From: Halichondria panicea
Lineage: Eukaryota > Porifera > Demospongiae > Suberitida > Halichondriidae
DNA length: 64,000 bases
NCBI RefSeq assembly: GCF_963675165.1
Contig: NC_087382.1
Span: 5,619,963 to 5,683,962 of the forward strand
Reading direction: 5' to 3'
Shown here: in pieces, positions 19,272-29,345 of the stretch
Numbering within the stretch: the first letter of the stretch is position 1
How the letters are laid out: the number at the start of each line of letters is the position of its first letter
Notes under the pieces: model-generated
What the model saw: the letters and a program-made list of their open reading frames with translations, nothing else
Database searches by the model: none
Told to the model about the DNA's origin: nothing
Position numbers and translations under genes: made by a program

Positions 19272-19440
19272 ATCTCTCCGTGGATCTCTTGTCTGCATGC
19301 ACGGAATGTGGATGAGAGCATTAACATTAGAATTGGCATATAGATCTACCATCAACAAAATTAATGCATGGGCTATATAACATCGTACTATCTATAACAT
19401 GCTCTGATGTCTCACACATGCAGCCCTTAAAGCTCAGCTC
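19272..19440 (-). pseudogene. Decayed exon fragment, family X copy 3 (right block only)
   Basis: It matches 15810-15970 over its length (GTGGATCTCTTGTCTGC, AATGTGGATGAGAGCA, GATGTCTCACACA, CAGCCCTTAAAGCTCA). It lies just after the pore-former fragment. Confidence 0.45.
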
Positions 19441-19595
19441 AACCACAATGGATTAGAAGCTGAGCAAGTCACCGTCCAATGCTAAATTATGATAGTCATG
19501 TGACCAATGTTTGCTTGGAGCAGGCCACGAAGACAAACATGTAACATGTAAAACCAGAAAAAGTTGTGGACTTGCTTTGAGGTCCCCCAACCTAA

Positions 19596-19650
19596 ACACA
19601 AGAAAGTGAACTGTATTCTCCAAATATACACACAATGTAAGTGCCAGCTA
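19596..19650 (+). promoter_or_regulatory. Conserved 5' leader and candidate splice donor of NLR copy 3
   Basis: It shares CCTAAACACAAGAA and ACACACAATGTAAGTGCC with the block upstream of NLR copy 2. The donor GTAAGT at 19637 could splice to an acceptor near 20687 (CCATGCAG), skipping about 1 kb that includes two foldback repeats. Confidence 0.4.
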
Positions 19651-19734
19651 ACAATATCATAATCAGCATTGTACTATGGTTGCACCAAAGATCAAAGGCT
19701 TCAGTTGTAGTTTATACTACTTATACAACCTGTC

Positions 19735-19803
19735 TGACCACAGCCATGGTATATGGCTGTTATACCCTAGTGTATAACAGCCATATACCATGGCTTGTGG
19801 TCA
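19735..19803. repeat. Near-perfect short palindrome
   Basis: Arms of about 32 bp (ACCACAGCCATGGTATATGG and complement) flank a 5-6 bp loop, with one or two mismatches. Confidence 0.8.
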
Positions 19804-20499
19804 AACTACATGTACAGCTAGAACTGAATACAGTATCCCACCTTTGCAACAAAATTGGGTTTTTTGACACACTGTTTCAATTAAAACAATGACACACTAG
19901 ATCTACTCAATTCAATCAATATTAGAGCTAGAGAGAATTCAATACAAAAAAGGGTCTACTAATGTTTTAGTCAACATAAAAAGAGCCAAGTTCGAGCGAT
20001 GAATAGTTCCAAAAAGGAGGCAAATTTGGAAGAACTCTGTGAACCGAACGATACTGGTTTGTTTGTGTTGCTTTTTTTCAACTTTCAACATTGGTTGTCA
20101 CAACCTGCTTATTGCATTGCTGCATGGGACCAGGAGCAGTAAGAAGGGTCCAGACTGCCAAGTGTTTCTCAGACTAAAGAGACTGCACTGCACTGGGCCA
20201 GTACAGTAGGCTTGTGGAATGATATTTTCGGGTACATTTGCACTCTTTGTAGACAAGTAGCACCAGTGTACTTTCTTGAAGTGCCTTCTATAAAGATGCA
20301 GAAACACAGCCTTCACAATTGCTTGCTTGAATCATAGACGCTTGCTTGAATCAGCCATCGCGCTTTTTAAAAAGATAGCAAATTCATTGCATAGCTATAG
20401 CAACAGTGACGTCAAACAGTAGTTATAAGCATATTCATTGAAGAAGCATGACAGGAAGTAGCTAAACATAGTAGTACAGTTCTAAACATAGTACAAGCC

Positions 20500-20638
20500 A
20501 GTTAAACTATGGCCTCTCGTGGTATATTTGCTTTACACGCTCGAGTAATCAGATAAACCAACTCGGCTGCGCCTCGTGGTTTATCAGATTACTCTCGCGT
20601 GTAAATCAAATATACCACTCGAGGCCATTGTTTAACTA
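20500..20638. repeat. Foldback element with GCGCCTCGTG centre
   Basis: AGTTAAACTATGGCCTCTCG ... is mirrored by CTCGAGGCCATTGTTTAACT, with arms of about 60 bp around a centre reading CGGCTGCGCCTCGTGG. It ends less than 100 bp before the NLR copy 3 ATG and within its likely 5' leader intron. Confidence 0.8.
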
Positions 20639-20729
20639 TAACTTGTACAATAATTGGTACCTCATATACATAGTAATTATACCATGCAGCTCAGTTAACT
20701 GCTACATTGAATCAAGAAACACAAGCGCA

Positions 20730-23700
20730 ATGGATCTCTCTCCACCGACACAAGAGGAAGAGAAGAATGAACAGCCACAACAAGAGAGCAGTCATAGTCT
20801 GTCAGCTGAACACACAACTACTCCACCACTAATTGTGAGTACTCCACGCTCTATAAGAGAGCAACATATCACTGAAATTGCCTCTAATGATACTCTACAA
20901 CTAATTGTTAGTATCCCGAGAATACATCATCGAGCTGCAGAGTCGGAGAAAAATGTGAGTGTTCCTTATCCTCTAAAAGAAGAACGTGAACTATCCAAAC
21001 AATCTCACTCTGATATCAACTCCCCACTAGCTAGGAAACGGTTGTCTACTAGCGAAACGTTCCAACCTAGCTCCACTCTGCAGTGTCCTAGTAGTCCTTC
21101 AGATAATCCACCAGCTAAAAGGGTTCACCACGACAGCCCTCAACAATTGGCAGGTAGCTCACGTCAGTTCGAGAGTGATGATAGTGACAGCTCACAGCAA
21201 TCTGACGGTGAAAATAGTGAGATTGATGATGACACAAGCCAACAAAATTTGATAGCAACTTCTAGTCAAGTTAGCGAACAATCTTCAAACTTCAACAAAA
21301 AGTACGAAGAACTTATTACAGTCAGTTCAAAATGGTATGACTTAGGCCTTGCACTTGGCCTTGATAGCAATACTCTTGACGACATTGAAGATAACAACAG
21401 GAAAAATCAAACACGTTTAAGAGAAACCCTGAGCAAACGAAATATTATCGGAACGTTATCATGGATAGAAATTATAGAAGCTTTAAGACAACCTACTGTT
21501 GGAAAGAACACCTTGGCAGATAAATTGCAGCGAAAGTATATTCCACCAGCTAGTGACCAATTTTTAGATTTCAACAAAATATACGAAACACTTTTCGAAG
21601 CGCGTGCAAACTGGTACAACCTAGGCCTAGTTCTGGGCCTTGATACAGGTACCCTCGATAGCATAAAACACAATAATAAAGATGTTTGTGAAGGTTGTTT
21701 GAGGGAAGTCCTAAAACAACGAGACAATACCACCAAATTAACTTGGACAGAAATTATAAAAGCTTTAAGACAACCTACTGTTAGAAAACACCAGCTGGCT
21801 AATAAAATTCAGACCAAGTTTGCGCCAGAAAGTATGCCAGAATGTGTTGTGAGGTACGCCAGCTTCCTCAAACACAAATACAAGCAGATGACACCTTTTC
21901 CAGACGATTGGCCACCACCACTGAAAGAGAAGTTTTCGAAACTAGCTCTAATTGAGAGAAAGAAACAGATTCGCTTAACTCAAACTAAATACCAACCATC
22001 AATTGAATATGATTACGCTACTGGTAATGTGGACAATATTGTTGAGAGAAAAATAGCGATTACGCTTGAGCATACTTTCGAACCTTTAAGTGGCTATTCC
22101 GAAATAGCTGAACCAAACAGGTACATTGTTGTAATGGACGGAGCGCCAGGAGTAGGCAAAACCACACTCAGCAGGAAGATATGTAGTGATTGGGCACAAG
22201 GGAAGCTCATCAAGGACCACCACATTGTTATCCTCAAACCACTAAGGGAACTAAAAGGTCACACAGCTACCTCACTCAATGACATACTAAATTCTGATGA
22301 ACTTGTAGTAGAGGAAATTGTGAAGCACATAAAGAGCACGTTTGGCTCTGGAGTCATGTTCATCTTTGATGGTTTTGATGAGCTCAGCAGTAAGCAACGA
22401 GCTGATAAGAATACTCTTTTCTGGGATATTATTCGAGGGAATCGCCTACACAACTGTTCTGTGCTAGTTACTTCACGCTCATGCGCCTCAGGCCCATTAC
22501 TGGAAATCAATCGTGTCAATCGACATGTTGAAGTATTAGGATTCAAGAAAAAGGATATTGAACATTGTATTAAGCAAAACGTTACAGACAAGAGAAAAGC
22601 AGAGAAGCTAATACAGATGCTGAAAGAGAGGTTGGATATTGTCTCCCTATGCTATATCCCTCTAAACTGCAGGATTGTACTGTATGTCTACCAGCAACAA
22701 GATACCTTACCCGACACACTCACACAACTCTATGAGGTATTCATTCTGTACACAGTCAAACACTACAAGAACAAAATATTTCAAGAACGAGAGCATGAAA
22801 TTGACAATGAAGAGATAGAACATGCTAATACTATAAAGAAATTGCCACATCAAGTTATCAAATGTCTAGACTGCCTATCAGAAACTGCATTCACAGGAAT
22901 GACTCAAGACAAACTGGTCTTTAAACATACAGAAGTCACCAAAGAAAGAGGTGCTTTGTCACTGGGACTGCTAAACCTAATAAAATGTACTGGAGTATTG
23001 GAGGCTCATTATTATCAATTCCTTCATTTAACCATTCAAGAGTTTCTGGCTGCCAGACATCTCGCACTAACAAAGAGCAACAAAGACAAACTAGAGTTTA
23101 TTACGTCAAAACTTGGTGATGATACCGGTAGAATGACTTTACTCTTTCTCTCTGGACTGACTCAACTTGATTTTCTTCCCATTGAACAAGCCTTCCCAGC
23201 TTCGATATCTATAGACACTGGTGTGGAACATAAATACAAAAACAAAACAATACCTCTGCGAAAACAAGAGAGATCTCACTTTTTGTTCTTAGCCCATCTT
23301 CTATACGAAAGCCGTCAAACAACATACAACTGGCTCTTGCCCTGTCTGGTGACCAATTCACTCAACTTGTCAGGGCACAATCTCTCTCAGTTTGACTGCC
23401 TTGTCTTGGCCAACTTTCTCGCCCTAACTCCCAAAGATCACGTGTGGGATGAGATAAACTTGTCCCAATGCAGTCTTAGTATCGATGGAATAAAACTATT
23501 ACTGTCTAAGAAACATTCACAAAGAGACATTCCAGTATTGTGCCTAACCAAACACTTAGATGCTACTTCTAACGCGGTTGGTGCTGAGGATTTATTGGTG
23601 ACATTTCTTACTCAGAGAGGACGAGGGGATTTGGTTGGCAACCTCAGAACAACACTCAGTCCAAGTAAGCTGATTATAATTAGCTCACCATACTCGTGCA

Positions 23701-23753
23701 ATAAGGGATTAATTGCACTCATAACAAGCGCCGGCTACGCCTCGTGCAATTAG
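20730..23753 (+). CDS. NLR receptor 3: two Death domains plus NACHT, LRRs lost
   Basis: The start is the ATG of MDLSPPTQEEEKNEQPQ (20730), aligned with the start of copy 2. Domains: a Ser/Asp-rich N-terminus; Death domain 1 (about residues 188-267, WYDLGLALGLDSNTL); Death domain 2 (about 281-360, WYNLGLVLGLDTGTL); and NACHT with P-loop GAPGVGKTT (22140-22166) and Walker B FIFDGFDELS (22358-22387). Similarity to copies 1 and 2 stops just after LCLTKHLD (about 23562). The last 60 or so residues are unrelated and run into a repeat with TAG at 23751-23753. A donor-like CCAA|GTAAGC near 23662 suggests the native transcript may splice onward. As read, it is a sensor without its LRR ligand arm. Confidence 0.88.
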   Translation: MDLSPPTQEEEKNEQPQQESSHSLSAEHTTTPPLIVSTPRSIREQHITEIASNDTLQLIVSIPRIHHRAAESEKNVSVPYPLKEERELSKQSHSDINSPLARKRLSTSETFQPSSTLQCPSSPSDNPPAKRVHHDSPQQLAGSSRQFESDDSDSSQQSDGENSEIDDDTSQQNLIATSSQVSEQSSNFNKKYEELITVSSKWYDLGLALGLDSNTLDDIEDNNRKNQTRLRETLSKRNIIGTLSWIEIIEALRQPTVGKNTLADKLQRKYIPPASDQFLDFNKIYETLFEARANWYNLGLVLGLDTGTLDSIKHNNKDVCEGCLREVLKQRDNTTKLTWTEIIKALRQPTVRKHQLANKIQTKFAPESMPECVVRYASFLKHKYKQMTPFPDDWPPPLKEKFSKLALIERKKQIRLTQTKYQPSIEYDYATGNVDNIVERKIAITLEHTFEPLSGYSEIAEPNRYIVVMDGAPGVGKTTLSRKICSDWAQGKLIKDHHIVILKPLRELKGHTATSLNDILNSDELVVEEIVKHIKSTFGSGVMFIFDGFDELSSKQRADKNTLFWDIIRGNRLHNCSVLVTSRSCASGPLLEINRVNRHVEVLGFKKKDIEHCIKQNVTDKRKAEKLIQMLKERLDIVSLCYIPLNCRIVLYVYQQQDTLPDTLTQLYEVFILYTVKHYKNKIFQEREHEIDNEEIEHANTIKKLPHQVIKCLDCLSETAFTGMTQDKLVFKHTEVTKERGALSLGLLNLIKCTGVLEAHYYQFLHLTIQEFLAARHLALTKSNKDKLEFITSKLGDDTGRMTLLFLSGLTQLDFLPIEQAFPASISIDTGVEHKYKNKTIPLRKQERSHFLFLAHLLYESRQTTYNWLLPCLVTNSLNLSGHNLSQFDCLVLANFLALTPKDHVWDEINLSQCSLSIDGIKLLLSKKHSQRDIPVLCLTKHLDATSNAVGAEDLLVTFLTQRGRGDLVGNLRTTLSPSKLIIISSPYSCNKGLIALITSAGYASCN

Positions 23754-23795
23754 TAGCCTTGTTAATTATTTGTGCTATTAGTCCCATGTTGCACT
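23563..23795 (+). repeat. Insertion or junction sequence replacing the LRRs of NLR 3
   Basis: It begins where NLR similarity ends. The 3' half (GGCTACGCCTCGTGCAATTA then a GTGCTATTA block) recurs near 34885-34945, so it belongs to a dispersed repeat family; its centre resembles that of the foldback at 20500-20638. Confidence 0.5.
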
Positions 23796-24332
23796 CTTAG
23801 CCTACTATTGATTTCTAATCGTATGATGAAGTTCTCTGCAGTTTTTATTAACATTTTCGGCAACGTCCGTTATCTGAAAACACCCCGTTGTCATTGACAG
23901 CGTGTTGACAGATAATTGCATGACGTGCAATTACTGGACCGGATGTGATACGGGATTAATTGCTGTACACTCTCTATATAGTCACTAATAGCACACTGTA
24001 CGATTATGTGCCGCTTGTTGCATTTTGAGTGGGCAGATCAAAGGAAACACTGTGCCAATATCTGCCATATGGCACAGGTCAAGCCTTGAACTGTGCCACT
24101 ATCTAGATACTGGCATAGTATGGCTGAAGTTACCTAAAGCCCACCCTCCACCCAGTAACCTGAAACGGTCCCTTTTGTAGTATAACACTGTTAAACAGAT
24201 TCAGTGGTAGGCAGAAAACGTTTTTCATGCGTCTGGAGCACACCACAGCCACCACAAGTAGTTGAAACTAGTTGTCCTATAAAAGGAGTGTGATGTGTAC
24301 ACAGAAAGGAATGCACAAGGAATGCAACAAAT

Positions 24333-24476
24333 CAGTTGTTACACAGCTCAATCGTGCGCACATGGGATATATTGGCTCAGTAGTGCCTTTGCCCTCGAGG
24401 CCTGCGGCCCTCGGGCCTAAGTCACTACTGAGCCAATATATCCCATGTGGCACTCGTGCATGTGTCACAACTATAA
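24333..24476. repeat. Foldback element with GC-rich centre
   Basis: CATGGGATATATTGGCTCAG and TAGTG are mirrored by CACTACTGAGCCAATATATC. The centre is CCCTCGAGGCCTGCGGCC. Arms are about 50 bp with small gaps. Confidence 0.8.
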
Positions 24477-25448
24477 CATAGAATTATAATAGTGAGCATC
24501 CCACAATAATAATAACGAAAGATAATTAACCTCGTGTTCATTTCATACAATAGAGATGTTCACGTGAACAGGCATTGGCCTCGATACCAGGCCACACTTC
24601 CTCTGAATGTGGGCCTAGTGTCGAGACTATCGACTGTTTGCCCATGCACCACTTAATCCCCAGGAACTGGGCACTTTGGATAACATCATACAATTATACT
24701 CAGTAAAACAATGACGTCACAATGAACGGAAGCAGATTGAAGGAATTAGATAAAAGTTTGATTGTATAGGTTTCTAGCCCATCCTATCTCTAATAGCTAC
24801 CCATAGCCTGCTACACTAATAAAATACTCACAGCCTGCAACATTAATTATGGATGACAATAATCTAAACGGAGTGAAAGCTGACACTAGCCTATGGACAG
24901 GCCATGCCCATCTGATACTAACCTCTTCCTCTAATACCATATATTTACTTTATTAAACGCCTGGACGTTCATTTCCTAGCAACATCTGTAGAGGGGGAGA
25001 AGGGGGTGTTTAAACGAGATGGGCGCTTATTATTGGCGGTCTTTGTTATGACTCTTGCAGAAGAGCAGCAGTTATTATTTGCTGCCACCAGCTCTCAAGC
25101 TTAAATCTTGAGTCGTACGAGTGGTGTTTCTCCCTCTGTGTCAGTATCTCTCTCTTTGCCATCATCTATTATTCTGATAATTATATCATCCGGGATGCAT
25201 ACCGATTCAAAGCACCACCCACCACCCTATTAGTTTATTGAGAAACTGGGGTGCATATTATAACACCAACACTTTGCCTTTATAATTACTAAACTTGCAT
25301 GGTATCACCAGCCTTGCTAGTTGTTTCAGTTGTATTACTCAGCTTAATTATATATAGGACCATTTTTTCTCCAGCCATATAACTGTTTGAGTATAATTAT
25401 AATTATAAACTTGCCACTTTTTTTTATAAAGCTTGCAAGTCAGCCCTA

Positions 25449-25910
25449 TACAGTATTAATAGACTCTTGCTATTCCGGCTATCTGAGATATTTGATATAC
25501 CGGCCATTTTTTTTGGCACGGATGCTATAAGCTAGATGTTTAATGCACAAAACTCCCCCTGTAATGCGGCCACTCGCTATTCTATATACTGGCCAGTGTC
25601 CCAGGCCGATCTCTAATTGAACGCTAGGTTGACTCCTAGGCCTGGTACTGATTGTATCTGGGCGTGGTTGGAATTCGCTCAAACGGAAAAAAAAAGTTTA
25701 AATGTACGTTTATTATGGCCGGATATTACGTTTTGGGTGTGGTTTGGCAAACAAAATTGGATTACTCTTAAATAGATCTATATAGAGAGCAGAATGATTC
25801 ATTATCCCTCAAGGCAGAACCGTAAAATTAGTCATTATAGATTCGAGGTAAAAATTTTCTGAAATGCAGCCACCTCGCTAGAATGATCGGAATAACGAGA
25901 GTCTACTGTA
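25449..25910. mobile_element. Non-autonomous DNA element with TACAGTA...GACTCT ends
   Basis: The left end has TACAGTATTAATAGACTC then TTGCTATTCCGG. The right end, read in reverse, has TACAGTAGACTCTCGTTATT then CCG, giving an imperfect terminal inverted repeat around about 460 bp. It is non-coding and lies 51 bp before the first recognisable exon of the Ig/GTPase gene. Confidence 0.6.
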
Positions 25911-25961
25911 ATTTTGCTCTAGCTAAGTAGAGTGTGTATAGTAAGTATTTTAATACTGCAG

Positions 25962-28900
25962 GATCACCATTTATCATTTCAATTCAACCCAATGATGTTT
26001 GCTGTAAACCTGGGGAGGAAGTTGAGTTTACGATATCGACAGCACCATCTGCAACTACCTATCAGTGGTATTTTAAAAATCAAGCAATATCATTTCCTGA
26101 CTATGAAGGACAAACATCTGAACGCCTCCTGATATCAAAATTCTTTCCTAAGCATAAAGGTGCTTACTGGTGTGTTGCTGGAGATGGATCAGGCACACAG
26201 ATCACCTCACGTCATGCAGTACTCACTGCAGGTAACTTGTCTGCTCAGTTATAATATTATACTTGCAATCGTCATGTAAAGCATAATTATACATGTATGA
26301 TGTCAGTGTATCCTCGTTGAATAGTTTTTTACTGTTTTTCACAGATGGAGAAAAAATTGAAAAGCAAGAATTGAAATTTATAGGGAAAATTCTGGAAAAA
26401 TCTGCAATTGACTTTGGAAAGTACGGACTCAATGGCGAGAGGGATGTTACTTACAAAGAGATGGAGTTTGTAATGAATTTAAATCCAAGGACACAAGTGT
26501 TGTCCATCAACCTAAAGCAGGAAATCACATCAAGTAAGAATTAAATTTTCAGCTAGTGTGACTAAGACTAGTGGGAATATGTTCATTATACCAAAAGAGT
26601 GTGACTGATTTTATGAGTGTAGTAAATGTCCCTGTGAATAATTTCTACTATTGTACAGGACTGAAAGAGGAGCAACTCTATGCCAAAGCCATAAAAGATA
26701 AGGTCTCCCTTACCTACACCAAAATTCTTGCCCTGGGCCCTGGCCAGGTTGGAAAGTCTACTTTTCTTCGTAGATTGTTAGGAATTATGGAAGGAAACAT
26801 CCTAACATCTTCTCCAGAAACACAGCCTCTATCTAGTACAGGTATTTCGGAGATGAGAGAAGCCTGTATACAGTATACAAGAGTAACTGGTGCTATAAAT
26901 AATAAAAGAAAGTGGTGTGTTTTGCAACATGAGCTACACAATCAACTAAGTGGCTTAATGTCTTTAATAGTTAAGCAATATCAGCAAGGCCCACGCCATG
27001 AAACTACCGAAACTATTCAATCACATAAAAATAATAGGCAAACAGCAAGCACGATTGAAACTGCAGTTAAAGCATCACTGGTTGATGATCCTGATCTTCA
27101 AGTAAGCAATGACGATCAAGCATATGCATTATCCCCTAGTAATAAGAGCACAGGAATTCAAACTTTGGAATCTTTGCCAGTTACTATTCAAGAGCCAATT
27201 GCTACCAGACAGAGTGCATTGATAGATATTGATAAATCAATCAGAGAATTTGAAGAACTAAAACGTGAATGCAGTCATAGACTAGATACAATGGAATTTG
27301 AAATGCTATTTAATGTAGCTGATGTTGGTGGCCAACCAGCATTTCTAGAAATGCTACCATCCTTAACTATAGGACCAGCTCTATACCTTGTATTTATGAA
27401 TCTTAAGCAAGAGCTAGGTTCAAGATATCCTGTGCCGTTTAAATGCAAGGATCGAACAACAAATATTTGTAAAAATTACTCTTATACTTCTGAAGAAGTA
27501 TTATTTTCTGCACTTTCAAGCATAGCTTGCTTTGGACACCCAGATGAGCAAGTGGAAACGTACGTTCAGAAACCAGAATCAGGTGACAAAGAGCGGAAAG
27601 ATTCTCTTGCGGTGCTTGTGGGAACGTTTCTTGACGAAGTTAATGACAAAGATATAGATTTATCTAACGAGCAGATAATGAAACGACTTGAAGACACAGC
27701 ATTTTATAAAGAAGGACTCATTCTCAGCAATAGCTTCAGTTTATTAGTTAACAACATGAGTGCCGATGACAGTGAAATAGATAATCACAGAAAGAAGCTA
27801 GAAGGAATACTCACTGCAAAATTTCGAAAGTATCAAATTCCAGCGCAATGGTTAATGCTCAGCATCTGTCTTAAGCTTCTTGCTGGAAATCAAAACAAGT
27901 ATCATGTTTCCTTTCAGAATTGTGCCAAGTTGGGAAAGCATTTCGACATGGACGAAAACATGGTAAGCGTCGCCTTGCAATTTCTCCACAAATACATTGG
28001 GCTTGTTATGTATTTTCCTCATCACGAAAACCTTAAGAAAATCGTAATATGTGATCCCCAAGTAGTATTTTCAACTATCAGTGAACTAATCTTTAATGTT
28101 TACGATCACAACAAGCTTCAAGTTAGTGAAGCACAGTATGACCGCTTTGTCGAAACTGGTTGCTTTTCCCCTCAAGATGTCACTCTAATAAATAATACAG
28201 ATCTACCAATCAAAAAAGATAAGAAGGAACTTCTTTCTATTACCACTTTAGTTGATCTACTAGCGTACCTAAACATTGCTGCTAAAGTTCCTGTATCTTC
28301 TGGTAAGGAAGAAGTATTGTACTTTCTACCTGCGGTTCTTCAAACTGCCGAAACAGATGTTGTTAAAAGAAGCCAGAAAAGAGAAAATGATGAATTGCTT
28401 CCAGAACCAATCTGCATTCGATTCAAAACGGGGTATATACCTCTAGGATTTGTGTGTGCTTTAGTTGCAAATCTTACCGTTGAAAAAGAATTCAATCTAC
28501 TAGTAAAGGATGAAAGCAACAAGCTCTATAAGAATATGATTCAATTTCGATTCCGGGGTATATTCAATGTCACTGTAGTTTCTTTGTCACGGTATTGTGA
28601 GTTTCGTGTCACTAGGCAGCTCCTAGATAATGATGTCACTCAGTTTTGGAATGAGGACAGTTGTCCTCGTATTATGGAAAATGTACGTAGAGTTTCCAAT
28701 AAGGTTATTCACTCTTTGCAGCATGGCTTACGTTCAGTAGCTAAGGACTCCATAATCTATGAATTTGCTTTCCATTGCCCAAGACACTCGAACGCAGACT
28801 TTGGACAGGAACCTCTCGCTGAACTTGTTTATGACTATTCTGATCAACAGATTGACAAAATTATTCCGGATAAGGCTATATGCACAAAATGTAAAACTGC

Positions 28901-29273
28901 TATTCATCCACTAACTCCTGAAATGATGTTTTGGTTTGGTAAGGTAAGTTAAAATGCATATCCAATAGTGTCAGTAAATAATTTCAATCCTATGTTTTAC
29001 AGAAACCAAGCACTCCTCTAAAAATTTACGAACAAACTTCTTTGACAAGAATATCCTAAGCATACGTGCTGATGGAGTACAACCGCTAACATATGAATGG
29101 CTTTTAGGTGGGATAAAGGTCTGTGATGGTGACGATCAAGACTATGAGGGCTATGCAACAAATGAACTTACCATTAAGGACAACGATTTATTGTCGGAAG
29201 GTGTTTTCAAATGCCTAGTGAAAGATAAATTTGGCAAGTGTGTTGAATCTGATGAGCTTGGTAAGCATTAATG

Positions 29274-29345
<72 letters not shown>

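Larger units (their letters stand above)
18423..20729. other. Intergenic region upstream of NLR copy 3
   Basis: It contains the broken pore-former fragment (18680-19257), the family X right-block copy (19272-19440), the conserved NLR leader (about 19596-19650), two foldback repeats (19735-19803, 20500-20638) and otherwise unremarkable AT-rich sequence. Confidence 0.55.
23796..25961. other. Region between NLR 3 and the Ig/GTPase/Death gene
   Basis: No gene could be assembled. It contains a foldback at 24333-24476 and a terminal-inverted-repeat element at 25449-25910. Upstream exons of the gene starting at 25962 may lie here but could not be identified. Confidence 0.5.

Noticed and set aside
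19735-19803. Possible microRNA precursor hairpin
   Set aside because: Near-perfect full-length pairing without typical bulges, and many similar foldbacks in the window, fit repeat DNA better. No evidence of expression can be seen.
25941-25961. A 21-bp intron (GTAAGT...CTGCAG) before the Ig exon
   Set aside because: It is too short for any known spliceosomal intron. The GTAAGT is probably chance, and the upstream exon remains unknown.
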